From contig SCFE01000109.1 in the NCBI GenBank assembly GCA_004352715.1, forward strand, positions 1,213,679-1,277,678: a DNA stretch of 64,000 bases, written 5' to 3'. Below the pieces are notes generated by a model. It did no database searches. It had not been told where the DNA came from and was given only the letters and a program-made list of their open reading frames with translations. Source of the stretch: Hofstenia miamia (taxonomy: Eukaryota > Xenacoelomorpha > Acoela). Within the stretch, counting starts at the first letter, position 1. The number at the start of each line of letters is the position of its first letter. Position numbers and translations under genes: made by a program. This document shows positions 46,491 to 55,889 of this stretch, in pieces.

Positions 46491-47490
46491 NNNNNNNNNN
46501 NNNNNNNNNNNNNNNNNNNNNNNNNNNNNNNNNNNNNNNNNNNNNNNNNNNNNNNNNNNNNNNNNNNNNNNNNNNNNNNNNNNNNNNNNNNNNNNNNNNN
46601 NNNNNNNNNNNNNNNNNNNNNNNNNNNNNNNNNNNNNNNNNNNNNNNNNNNNNNNNNNNNNNNNNNNNNNNNNNNNNNNNNNNNNNNNNNNNNNNNNNNN
46701 NNNNNNNNNNNNNNNNNNNNNNNNNNNNNNNNNNNNNNNNNNNNNNNNNNNNNNNNNNNNNNNNNNNNNNNNNNNNNNNNNNNNNNNNNNNNNNNNNNNN
46801 NNNNNNNNNNNNNNNNNNNNNNNNNNNNNNNNNNNNNNNNNNNNNNNNNNNNNNNNNNNNNNNNNNNNNNNNNNNNNNNNNNNNNNNNNNNNNNNNNNNN
46901 NNNNNNNNNNNNNNNNNNNNNNNNNNNNNNNNNNNNNNNNNNNNNNNNNNNNNNNNNNNNNNNNNNNNNNNNNNNNNNNNNNNNNNNNNNNNNNNNNNNN
47001 NNNNNNNNNNNNNNNNNNNNNNNNNNNNNNNNNNNNNNNNNNNNNNNNNNNNNNNNNNNNNNNNNNNNNNNNNNNNNNNNNNNNNNNNNNNNNNNNNNNN
47101 NNNNNNNNNNNNNNNNNNNNNNNNNNNNNNNNNNNNNNNNNNNNNNNNNNNNNNNNNNNNNNNNNNNNNNNNNNNNNNNNNNNNNNNNNNNNNNNNNNNN
47201 NNNNNNNNNNNNNNNNNNNNNNNNNNNNNNNNNNNNNNNNNNNNNNNNNNNNNNNNNNNNNNNNNNNNNNNNNNNNNNNNNNNNNNNNNNNNNNNNNNNN
47301 NNNNNNNNNNNNNNNNNNNNNNNNNNNNNNNNNNNNNNNNNNNNNNNNNNNNNNNNNNNNNNNNNNNNNNNNNNNNNNNNNNNNNNNNNNNNNNNNNNNN
47401 NNNNNNNNNNNNNNNNNNNNNNNNNNNNNNNNNNNNNNNNNNNNNNNNNNNNNNNNNNNNNNNNNNNNNNNNNNNNNNNNNNNNNNNNNN
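46491..47490. other. Assembly gap (1000 N)
   Basis: Exactly 1000 N, so the size is probably unknown. Should contain the rest of the LINE RT palm and most of the second Polinton-like insertion. Confidence 0.98.
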
Positions 47491-47519
47491 AATATTCCTT
47501 GATTCCACTTTTTAAAGAA

Positions 47520-47900
47520 GTATTCAAATTATTTTTACTTGGAAAAATGCAAAGTAAGTTAATGTGGGATAGTAAAAAATGCAAATTAAGTTAATGTGGG
47601 AAAGTAAAATAAAAAAAAATGTGGGAAAGTAAAAACTAAAAATGTAAAAAAATGCAAACTAAATTAGGCCACATAAATAACACAAAAACTAGTAAAAGTA
47701 CATGCATGACGTCAGTAAAACACCCCCCGCAATATCCACGACGTCTCAGGTCAAAGGCCACCCCTCTCGACCAATCACAAAAAAGTGGAACGTCCTTCTC
47801 CCCACCTCTCGACCAATCAGAAAAAAGTGGAACCTCCTTCTGCCCACCTCTCGACCAATCAGAAAAAAGTGGAACCTCCTACGACCCAATATATACTACT
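47520..47900 (-). mobile_element. Terminus of a second Polinton-like element inside the LINE
   Basis: LINE coding resumes abruptly at 47901 on the outer side. Read inward from 47900 on the minus strand, the sequence starts AGTAGTATATATTGGG, the AGTAGT terminus of the larger Polinton. It shares the larger element's features: CRE TGACGTCA (47707), DR1-like AGGTCAAAGGCCA (47748), CACCCCCCGC before the CRE-distal part, and AAACTAAATTAGGCCAC near 47659. It differs in having three 42-bp repeats next to the end and AAGTTAATGTGGGAAAGT sub-repeats (47555-47630). The other end must lie in the gap. Confidence 0.7.
47764..47889. repeat. Three 42-bp tandem repeats with CCAAT boxes
   Basis: Units start at 47764, 47806 and 47848, each CTCTCGACCAATCA(G/C)AAAAA followed by AGTGGAAC(C/G)TCCTTC. 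Each holds one CCAATCA, the NF-Y-type CCAAT box. They lie subterminally in the second Polinton-like end. Confidence 0.9.
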
Positions 47901-48603
47901 AATTTGTTCATGTAATAGTCTTTCAAATATTTTACTGATTGGTGACGTAATAGATATAGGTCGATAGTTTTTAGGACACTTTGGGTCGTCTTTTTTGTAA
48001 ATTGGAGTAATATGAGCCTGTTTCAAGAAATCGGGAAAAATATTCCATTTTAAGCATTCATTAAATATATAATTTAAAGGTTCAGCAATATATTTCGCAT
48101 TGTTTTTAGTAACCATTTTGGAATTTTCGAGGGGCCGCTTGACTTGTTTGATTTTAGTTTCTTGATTGCTTTAATTACTTCTAATCAAAACTTGTTATAA
48201 AGCGAAAATCAAATTCAGGGGTGTGCCTATTACGATTTATTTCCTGGAATTTTGTTTGAGAACCGTCATAATTACCTAGGTTTGCAAATGTTTGATTTAA
48301 AATATTGGAAATTTCAAAACTAGGGACGTATTGATTTCCATCGGGGTCTATAATTTTTTCTATGGGAGAAGATTTTGATTTGGTAGAATTCGAGATTTCG
48401 TTAATCAATCTCCATTTACTCTTTTGGTTCGGTAATTTTTTTATATTCATGCTTAATATACTTATTTTAAGCTTTACGATTTTCTATATTAGAAATATTT
48501 CTAGCTTTTTTGTATAATGCATAACTTTCAGGAGTACGGGCGTTAGAAAAAAATTTAAAAGCGTCATTTTTTTTGTTATTAATTTTTTGCAGAAATCGGA
48601 AAT

Positions 48604-48940
48604 CCAAGGCTTGTCATTCTTTATGTTTTTGCGAGAATTATTAGTAATAAGGATTTTTTCAGGACAATATTCATCTAAATATGATTCAAGAATATCAAGA
48701 AAGCTTTTGATCATGTTGCTAGGATCAACCGCAACGTGTACAGAAGTCCNNNNNNNNNNNNNNNNNNNNNNNNNNNNNNNNNNNNNNNNNNNNCCAAGGC
48801 TTGTCATTCTTTATGTTTTTGCGAGAATGATTAGTAACAAGGATTTTTTTCAGGACAATATTCATCTAAATATGATTCAAGAATATCAAGAAAGCTTTTG
48901 ATCATGTTGCTAGGATCAACCGCAACGTGTACAGAAGTCC
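48604..48940. repeat. 147-bp direct duplication across a 44-N gap (likely assembly artefact)
   Basis: 48604-48749 and 48794-48940 are nearly identical, differing by two substitutions and one extra T. Each side ends exactly at the N run (48750-48793). This pattern suggests two haplotype copies joined by a short gap. Confidence 0.85.
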
Positions 48941-49231
48941 AAGTTTCACGTGAAAGAGCATTTTCAGGTTATCTATATTATCAGATGATTTTTCGCGAAT
49001 AGTGATCCATTTTTTGGATATTTCACAGCGTATTTTAGCTTTAGAGAAACTTCCTGATATTATACAGTGATCAGAGAATGGACATTCAGAGGAGTACTAT
49101 AAGAAATCAAGATTATTTTCGGGGAGTGCAATATAGTCAATCAAAGTTGCACTGTTGGCTGCGATTCTTGTAGGAATGAAGACATTTGCCGTTTTTAAAT
49201 TAAAAGTATTAAAAAAGAGATTAATCGTTTT

Positions 49232-50231
49232 NNNNNNNNNNNNNNNNNNNNNNNNNNNNNNNNNNNNNNNNNNNNNNNNNNNNNNNNNNNNNNNNNNNNN
49301 NNNNNNNNNNNNNNNNNNNNNNNNNNNNNNNNNNNNNNNNNNNNNNNNNNNNNNNNNNNNNNNNNNNNNNNNNNNNNNNNNNNNNNNNNNNNNNNNNNNN
49401 NNNNNNNNNNNNNNNNNNNNNNNNNNNNNNNNNNNNNNNNNNNNNNNNNNNNNNNNNNNNNNNNNNNNNNNNNNNNNNNNNNNNNNNNNNNNNNNNNNNN
49501 NNNNNNNNNNNNNNNNNNNNNNNNNNNNNNNNNNNNNNNNNNNNNNNNNNNNNNNNNNNNNNNNNNNNNNNNNNNNNNNNNNNNNNNNNNNNNNNNNNNN
49601 NNNNNNNNNNNNNNNNNNNNNNNNNNNNNNNNNNNNNNNNNNNNNNNNNNNNNNNNNNNNNNNNNNNNNNNNNNNNNNNNNNNNNNNNNNNNNNNNNNNN
49701 NNNNNNNNNNNNNNNNNNNNNNNNNNNNNNNNNNNNNNNNNNNNNNNNNNNNNNNNNNNNNNNNNNNNNNNNNNNNNNNNNNNNNNNNNNNNNNNNNNNN
49801 NNNNNNNNNNNNNNNNNNNNNNNNNNNNNNNNNNNNNNNNNNNNNNNNNNNNNNNNNNNNNNNNNNNNNNNNNNNNNNNNNNNNNNNNNNNNNNNNNNNN
49901 NNNNNNNNNNNNNNNNNNNNNNNNNNNNNNNNNNNNNNNNNNNNNNNNNNNNNNNNNNNNNNNNNNNNNNNNNNNNNNNNNNNNNNNNNNNNNNNNNNNN
50001 NNNNNNNNNNNNNNNNNNNNNNNNNNNNNNNNNNNNNNNNNNNNNNNNNNNNNNNNNNNNNNNNNNNNNNNNNNNNNNNNNNNNNNNNNNNNNNNNNNNN
50101 NNNNNNNNNNNNNNNNNNNNNNNNNNNNNNNNNNNNNNNNNNNNNNNNNNNNNNNNNNNNNNNNNNNNNNNNNNNNNNNNNNNNNNNNNNNNNNNNNNNN
50201 NNNNNNNNNNNNNNNNNNNNNNNNNNNNNNN
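49232..50231. other. Assembly gap (1000 N)
   Basis: Exactly 1000 N. It covers the LINE 5' part, the LINE/Polinton boundary and possibly more Polinton genes. Confidence 0.98.
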
Positions 50232-50232
50232 A

Positions 50233-50568
50233 AAATTTGCTCATGTTTCAAATTATCTACTACAAAAAAATTATATACATAACATTGGTGTTGAAAGAAT
50301 TTTGCAAATGTACCCCTATGGTGGACTTATTGGCATAAATAATTCTAGACTACATTTGCTGTTGAAATGGTCAAAACTGTTTAGATTTCATGCAATTTAC
50401 CATGATAGTTATGGCTTTGTTAAAAGAGAATTTGGAATTGGTAATGGATATCCGATATTTTACAGGTTTTGGTGTAATTTACCAATTTTGGGTCATTTGC
50501 CGTCTTTATTGTTTTGGATATATGTGAAGTTTAGGTATAATGAACTCTACAATTATTTAAATGTTTAA
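50233..50568 (+). CDS. Polinton-associated hypothetical protein (5' end in gap)
   Basis: The frame is open from the gap edge to TAA 50566-50568; the first Met is at 50302. The peptide is well ordered: MYPYGGLIGINNSRLHL, then KLFRFHAIYHDSYGFVK, GIGNGYPIFYRFWCNLP and a hydrophobic LPSLLFWIYVKFRYNELY. The Gly-rich YGGLIG loop followed by a His-Asp-x-Tyr motif recalls phospholipase A2 folds, which some Polinton and parvovirus proteins carry. The spacing (HDSY instead of HDxxY) does not fit well, so this is only a suggestion. It overlaps the protease ORF by 8 nt (ATGTTTAA), a compact virus-like arrangement. Confidence 0.55.
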   Translation, partial: KFAHVSNYLLQKNYIHNIGVERILQMYPYGGLIGINNSRLHLLLKWSKLFRFHAIYHDSYGFVKREFGIGNGYPIFYRFWCNLPILGHLPSLLFWIYVKFRYNELYNYLNV

Positions 50569-50747
50569 TGCATGCGCTGACGAAATTAGATGTATTATTC
50601 TCCAAATCCCATTACTATGTTGGCGTTTTTTCAGTGTACACTGTTCAGATTGCATACCACCAAGCCTTGTCCAAAACTCTTTTCTAATTTGTAATGCGAG
50701 TCCAACTGGCCATCCTGGAACCCATTGGTTGTTGATTATACGAGATG
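50561..50747 (+). CDS. Polinton adenain-type cysteine protease, N-terminal part
   Basis: ATG at 50561, 62 codons to the gap at 50748. The visible part has LLCWRFFSVHCSDCIPP and SFLICNASPTGHPGTHW, then LLIIRD. The 'N-x(4)-G-x-PG-x-HW' block is the signature around the catalytic His of adenovirus-type proteases encoded by Polintons. In relatives this enzyme processes capsid proteins. The acidic partner and the Cys nucleophile would lie in the 184-N gap or beyond and cannot be checked. Next to a penton-like gene it supports the Polinton assignment. Confidence 0.75.
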
Positions 50748-50931
50748 NNNNNNNNNNNNNNNNNNNNNNNNNNNNNNNNNNNNNNNNNNNNNNNNNNNNN
50801 NNNNNNNNNNNNNNNNNNNNNNNNNNNNNNNNNNNNNNNNNNNNNNNNNNNNNNNNNNNNNNNNNNNNNNNNNNNNNNNNNNNNNNNNNNNNNNNNNNNN
50901 NNNNNNNNNNNNNNNNNNNNNNNNNNNNNNN
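50748..50931. other. Assembly gap (184 N)
   Basis: Interrupts the protease gene; sized gap. Confidence 0.98.
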
Positions 50932-50955
50932 TATAATTTTATACACTTTTGCGAT

Positions 50956-51765
50956 ATGCCAATTGTTAGTCTACTTTCTGACAACTATCGAAGCAATAAC
51001 TCAATACATAGTTTTACTACGCATTTGGAAAGACCAATCTATAATGCATCTCATGTGGCTTTGCTAAATATCACCTTTCCTATAGGATTCAATAATATAT
51101 GAGATCAATCGTGGAGTTTTATCGACACAAATGGAAATAATCGTGATATTTATGTGAAGGGCGTTCATGTGAAAAAGATAGAAGATGTGTTTAGCTTTGT
51201 TAACCAAGTCTTAATGAAAATTAAATTGATGGTTGTTAAATCTGAAACAAATGACGAAAAAAGTTTTGAAAAACTATTTAGTACTTTTTCACAAAATTTG
51301 CCAATGATTACAACAGTACTGAAATTGGATTTTGAAATCATCAGTGGAAAAGTAGTCATAAAAAATGAAACACCTTATGAATTTGAATTAAATCAGGTAG
51401 GTGAAATTTTGGGGTTTAATCGTCACTATCAAATAGTCAATGGTTTGAACACTGCTAAATATAGTTTTGATATTTTAAATGGACTGCACAATATTTTTAT
51501 TTATACTGATATAGTTACTTGTCAACATTATCAGAGTGGTAGCATCCCATTATTGGATCAAATACTCTTATTCACAGTACATAGTGTAAATGATCAGCCA
51601 TTCATCAATTATGAAAAAACTCATGTAATTTATAAACCAACTTGAAAGTCATTCATCAATAGAATTACAATAAGCTTCCATAAATTGAATGGTGAGTTCA
51701 TTCATTTCAATGATACTAGCAGTATATATTTAACTCTTAATATCAAAGACACTGATGAAATTTAA
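50956..51765 (+). pseudogene. Polinton minor capsid (penton-like) protein, two in-frame TGA stops
   Basis: ATG at 50956 and TAA at 51763-51765 bound one frame of 269 codons, broken only by TGA at 51100-51102 and 51643-51645. It follows the layout of the Polinton minor capsid (penton, single jelly-roll) family: an N-terminal LLSDNYRSNNSIHSF block, then ERPIYNASHVALLNITFP, a middle EFELNQVGEILGFN, IFIYTDIVTCQHYQSGS followed by IPLLDQI, and a final INRITISFHKLNGEFIHF strand pair. In relatives it would form the capsid vertices. Both stops could be CGA-to-TGA changes. The 145-aa fragment between them is otherwise intact, so decay is mild. Confidence 0.75.
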
Positions 51766-51995
51766 GTATAAACAATTTTTTTTTAAAACGTAAAATAAAA
51801 TATTTGCTATTTCTAAATCTCTTGTATTAATAACTAATTTACGATAGTAATAATCAAAATTGTGAAAAATTCTAGTTTTATATGATTTGAAAATGTTTTA
51901 ATTGTAATAATTTTTAAATTGATTTGGATTTCATGTTTGGAAGACATCAATCTTTATGATGCGATACATTTTTGACAGTTGAACAATAGAATATT

Positions 51996-52151
51996 GATAA
52001 AACCACGTAATATTGACATCGTCTATGAAGGCATGCAACTCTATACATAGAGCGGCATAACGGAATTTCACTAGATAAAACCACGTAATATTGACATTGT
52101 CTATAAAAGCATGCAACTTTATACATAGAGCGGATTAAGGGAATTTCACAC
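51996..52151. repeat. 78-bp tandem duplication with a TATA-like motif
   Basis: Copies at 51996-52073 and 52074-52151, both starting GATAAAACCACGTAATATTG and containing GCATGCAACT then ATACATAGAGCGG. The second copy reads TCTATAAAAGCATGC, a TATA-box-like string; the first has TCTATGAAGGCATGC. Confidence 0.9.
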
Positions 52152-52159
52152 TGCTGAAA

Positions 52160-52814
52160 GAACTATTCTGAAAGATTTCAAACTTTTTGGTAAGCTATTT
52201 TTATAATTAAATCTCAGATATTGTTTTCATTATTAACACTTTTTTACAATATTATCTCTAGTTAGTTTTACAGATATTTCTTTTAAAAACATAATTTTAT
52301 TTTAATGATTTGCTGTGAATTTACTGTCCGATGTTAAATTTATTATATACTTTATCATAAATAGAAACGTTGTTTGTTTGTTGATACACATTTTTAATTG
52401 ATTTTGCTTATGCTTTTAATCGTCATGTGTTTTATACTGTGATCTATCACCTCATTTGACTTATTAATCATTAATTTAGATACAATCGTGTGAAATTCAT
52501 AATGTGTAAATACACATTGCGTTTGTTTCCTACAGAATTCCTTCAACAACAATGATGATAAACTAACACAATAGACAAATTTAAAAATAAGATATATGAT
52601 CATTATAAGCAAAGTGTAGAATAAATTACATTTTTGTCTTGTCTTAAACACGTATGTGGGTTTTACCATGTACGTTTATTAAATATTAGAAATTGTGAGT
52701 TTTTGCATAAACTAGTTCCAAAAAATTATTTTGCTTTATTACCAAAATAAGCCATTACACTTTTATCGAGTATTATTATCTCTCTGATTCAAACATTTGT
52801 TATTAAATTTTACT
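52160..52814. other. No gene recognised (Polinton interior)
   Basis: AT-rich. The 91-codon minus ORF at 52394-52669 has no domain character. Confidence 0.5.
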
Positions 52815-53381
52815 AAATAAAACAAGTATGTGAAATAAGTATGTAAATAAATAAAATAAAAAAACAAATATGTAAACATAAATAAGCAAGTCACATACAA
52901 TAACAAAAAGCAAGTATATAAAATAAAACAAAATATTTTTGTTTGAAAATACTTATAAATTATGACTTTTATCGAAGAAATTTATCAATAAAATATAATT
53001 CCAAAAATTTGAATTTCTTGCATATAGAATTTCAATGATCATTCAATTATTTATGTAATGTGTATAAAAAAATTGGCTACATTTTAAAAAATAGATTACA
53101 AACAAATGTGTTTGCAAACAGTGCATATTCCAATGACGTCAGAGATACACCCCCCGCCAATATACATGGTCAATTATTTATGTAATATGAATAAAAAAAA
53201 TTGGTTACATTTAAACAATAGACTACAAACAAATGTGTTTGCCAACAAATATTACAACAAAAGAATATGTTGCAATGACGTCAGAGATACACAGACGGCC
53301 AAAGTATACAATTACATCACAGACATCACCGTCAAGGTCAAAGATCAAGTGTACCACGTCGTACAAATCCCTCTTACTACT
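52815..53381 (-). repeat. Polinton right terminal inverted repeat
   Basis: Inverted partner of 42659-43190. It carries two CREs (53134 and 53276) and a DR1-like AGGTCAAAGATCA (53335-53347, one change from the left copy). The second tandem unit has lost part of the TTGTTGTAATATTT region. Confidence 0.92.
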
Positions 53382-53387
53382 GATAGG
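53382..53387. repeat. Target-site duplication GATAGG (right)
   Basis: Identical to 42653-42658. Confidence 0.92.
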
Positions 53388-55880
53388 AACGAAATAAGCA
53401 AAATATGTGATCATCATACATTGGTAAAATGATTTTTGTTCACAATTTTAGCATGACACTCCTTAATTACCGTTTAATATTATAAGCATTCAAAGCATAG
53501 TAACACCTAATCAAAAGAGTGTATAGAATTTCAACAAAATCGAGTCCATTATTGTAATATTATAGATGCAACGGACATATGTAGAAATTTATGCGAGACT
53601 TGTTAAAATTTAGTAGCAGATTGAAGATATATTTTTGGAATACAATTTTTCTTTAAAATTTAGGATTTTTTTTTGAAGATAGCTATCTCATTCTACTATT
53701 CAATAATTTTTTTATAGAAAAAAGTTTAACTCTTAGAAAAATTTAAAAATATATAATTCACAAATGTTCTGGGTTTCACATTTTTTACTAACTTGGCTTT
53801 GATAGTTTCCTGTCATTGAATATACAGTATAATCCCGATTTACAGCCACACTTTGTGAATATCACCAAAATCGTCTTCGTACAATGTTCATTATTATACT
53901 TAAATGTAGTGTAGAATCATCACCCAGGCTTCAGATGTGTAATAATCTATAACTATTTAGCGGTATCAATCTTCAGTTTCTCACAAGCGGGGTAATGTCT
54001 ATCTAATTTAACTTTCGTTGTCTCATGTACACATTTTCTCGTTATCCAAAACTAAACTATATTTAGGATCCACACGATATTAGAACAACATGTAACAAGC
54101 CACTATTTAGGTAACCACATGAGAGAGACTCCAGTTAACAATGGGCTCACTGCCCGAAGCGGTATCTGATCACCAAGAAGCCATCTGCCATTCCGCAAAG
54201 GAGTAATGTTCTATCCATCGACAGACTCAGCTCATTCTCACTTGATCTAGCTTTATTATGTGTACCCTAACTATGTGATAATAAACAGTAATGCAGGCTC
54301 TATTCGACTTAATGACTCATTCTCGGATGCAGTGTAATTACTAGTAACATATTATTGCAACCGTTCATCAACACTAACTGCTAATACAAAAATCTAGTTA
54401 ATATTTAGCGTAGCAGTTTCCTACCCTACATGTAGTAATATGATCAATGTAACTATCGACACTAGCTGCAACGTATTAAAAAGGAGTTAAGAACTATTAA
54501 GATATACTACAAAGAGCAGCTTCCTAAACCTATGACGATACTAACATATACAATGACCTTTATAGGTAAAAAGCCATTATGGGTCATAAGTCCAAGGTAA
54601 ATAACAAATTTAGATCTAAAATAAGATAATTAAAGATAGATAATTCCTAGAGTGGCGATCTCGCCTTATCTCGTGTTTGTTACTATATGCAACGATTGAA
54701 AAGCATTGATAGCCAGCTAGGCGGTAGTTAAAAACCCCTATACATATACTTAACTGATCGGCACAATACATGAATCGCCTAGCTGCGCATTCAAGTTAAT
54801 AATCAAACCTAGCAGAAATTTCTGCTTTAATATGGCGCTTACAAAATCGACGTGGAGCGTAAACGTCCACATGTAATTTGTCAAAAGTTCGAGTAACAAG
54901 TAATTGTTTTTACAAATTAATATCGAATTTAAATTGCATGGCTTGGTTTAATGCTAATCAATTGAAAACACAAAATTAGTAAAATTAAATAGATTCATAA
55001 TTCGATCTTGTTCCCCAAATTCAGTTTTTTTGCTGTTTTCTAGTGGATTAGGCTACAGAGTAGCATTTAGGCAGAATGAAGATAAATGCATTATTTTAGC
55101 CGTAAACTGTCTAGAAAATTTTTTAATTTTTTCATGTTTCTTGAAAATATTCTTAACTTAAAAACAAATAATACAAATTTGTGAAATTTTCAAAATTTAA
55201 CATTTAAGCATGTTCCTCATTAGATGTGCTCAAGCCTCAAGCTCGTGATTTCAAAACCTAATATGCTTGACAAATATTTTTGAAAATAAGGAAAAACGAT
55301 TTAATATTAGGAAATCCGATATTTTGGCTACTTCATTTTAGATGCAATTTCAGCAATAATTATTTCCGAAAGTTTGATGGCGCTAAATCAGAGTTTATCT
55401 GTGATTGCACCAGCACAAAATCATGATAGTGTACAAGGTGACGCAATTTTTCATTAGTAATTGCTTTGGGCAGCTCAATTTGGGCCGGAAATCCTGGTTA
55501 TGTACAAATTGTTCCATAATTTGACAGAGCTTTTTTATTTGGAGACATTTTAAATTCTTTATATCGACAGTGTTTGTTATATAAGTCAATTGCAAAATTT
55601 GTTAAATTTTTTCAATTTTCTTTCTAAAGTTAATTATTGTGAGATTAGTTGGTTTATTGACATTTTTAGTTAAAAATAAAACGGAAGAATACGATAAACT
55701 TGATAATACAAAAAAAGTTAGTAGTCACTTTCTATTTCATTGGTTGAATATTTGCTATTTTATTCGTAGGGAAAGGATCTGATATGCAAATATCATTTTT
55801 ACGACTAGGTATCAAAGCAAATGGCCTTTTGGGAACCTTTTGAAAGAACATTTTTTTGATGTAAAGGTTTTCAATCTCTC
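53388..55880. other. No gene recognised
   Basis: 53.8-54.9 kb has visibly more balanced composition than neighbouring sequence but many stops on both strands. No domain, tRNA or repeat could be supported. Confidence 0.5.
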
Positions 55881-55889
55881 TCGGCAAGG

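Larger units (their letters stand above)
45727..49231 (-). mobile_element. CR1/L2-like LINE inserted in the Polinton, itself interrupted
   Basis: Minus-strand order: endonuclease C-terminal part (FIPTRIAANSATLIDYIAL, 49190-49120), linker (NMIKSFLDILESYLDEYC; NDKPWISDFCKKL, 48740-48590), RT start (HITPIYKKDDPKCPKNYRP; SPISKIFERLLHEQ, 48020-47910), and C-terminal region (MFHAFVMSNLNYANILYTN; YNWNILPKEMK, 46430-46010). The 3' end is a short repeat tail (read on plus as AGATAAGATAAGATAATC at 45727), as in CR1/L2-type LINEs. Part of the RT lies in the 46491-47490 gap and the 5' part runs into the gap at 49232. A 147-bp stretch is duplicated across the 44-N gap. Inactive. Confidence 0.85.
42659..53381 (+). 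mobile_element. Maverick/Polinton element, 10.7 kb as assembled
   Basis: The ends are exact inverted copies starting AGTAGTAAGAGGGA, with the 5'-AG terminus typical of Polintons, and a perfect 6-bp duplication GATAGG. TIRs of about 340 bp are very similar and weaker similarity continues to roughly 530-560 bp. The interior shows an adenain-type protease fragment and a penton-like minor capsid gene near the right end. PolB, integrase, packaging ATPase and major capsid genes are not visible. They were either deleted or lie in the two 1000-N gaps. A LINE and part of a second Polinton-like element have inserted. Typical Polintons are 15-20 kb. Polintons are regarded as integrated virus-like elements (relatives are called adintoviruses); this copy is inactive. 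Confidence 0.92.
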
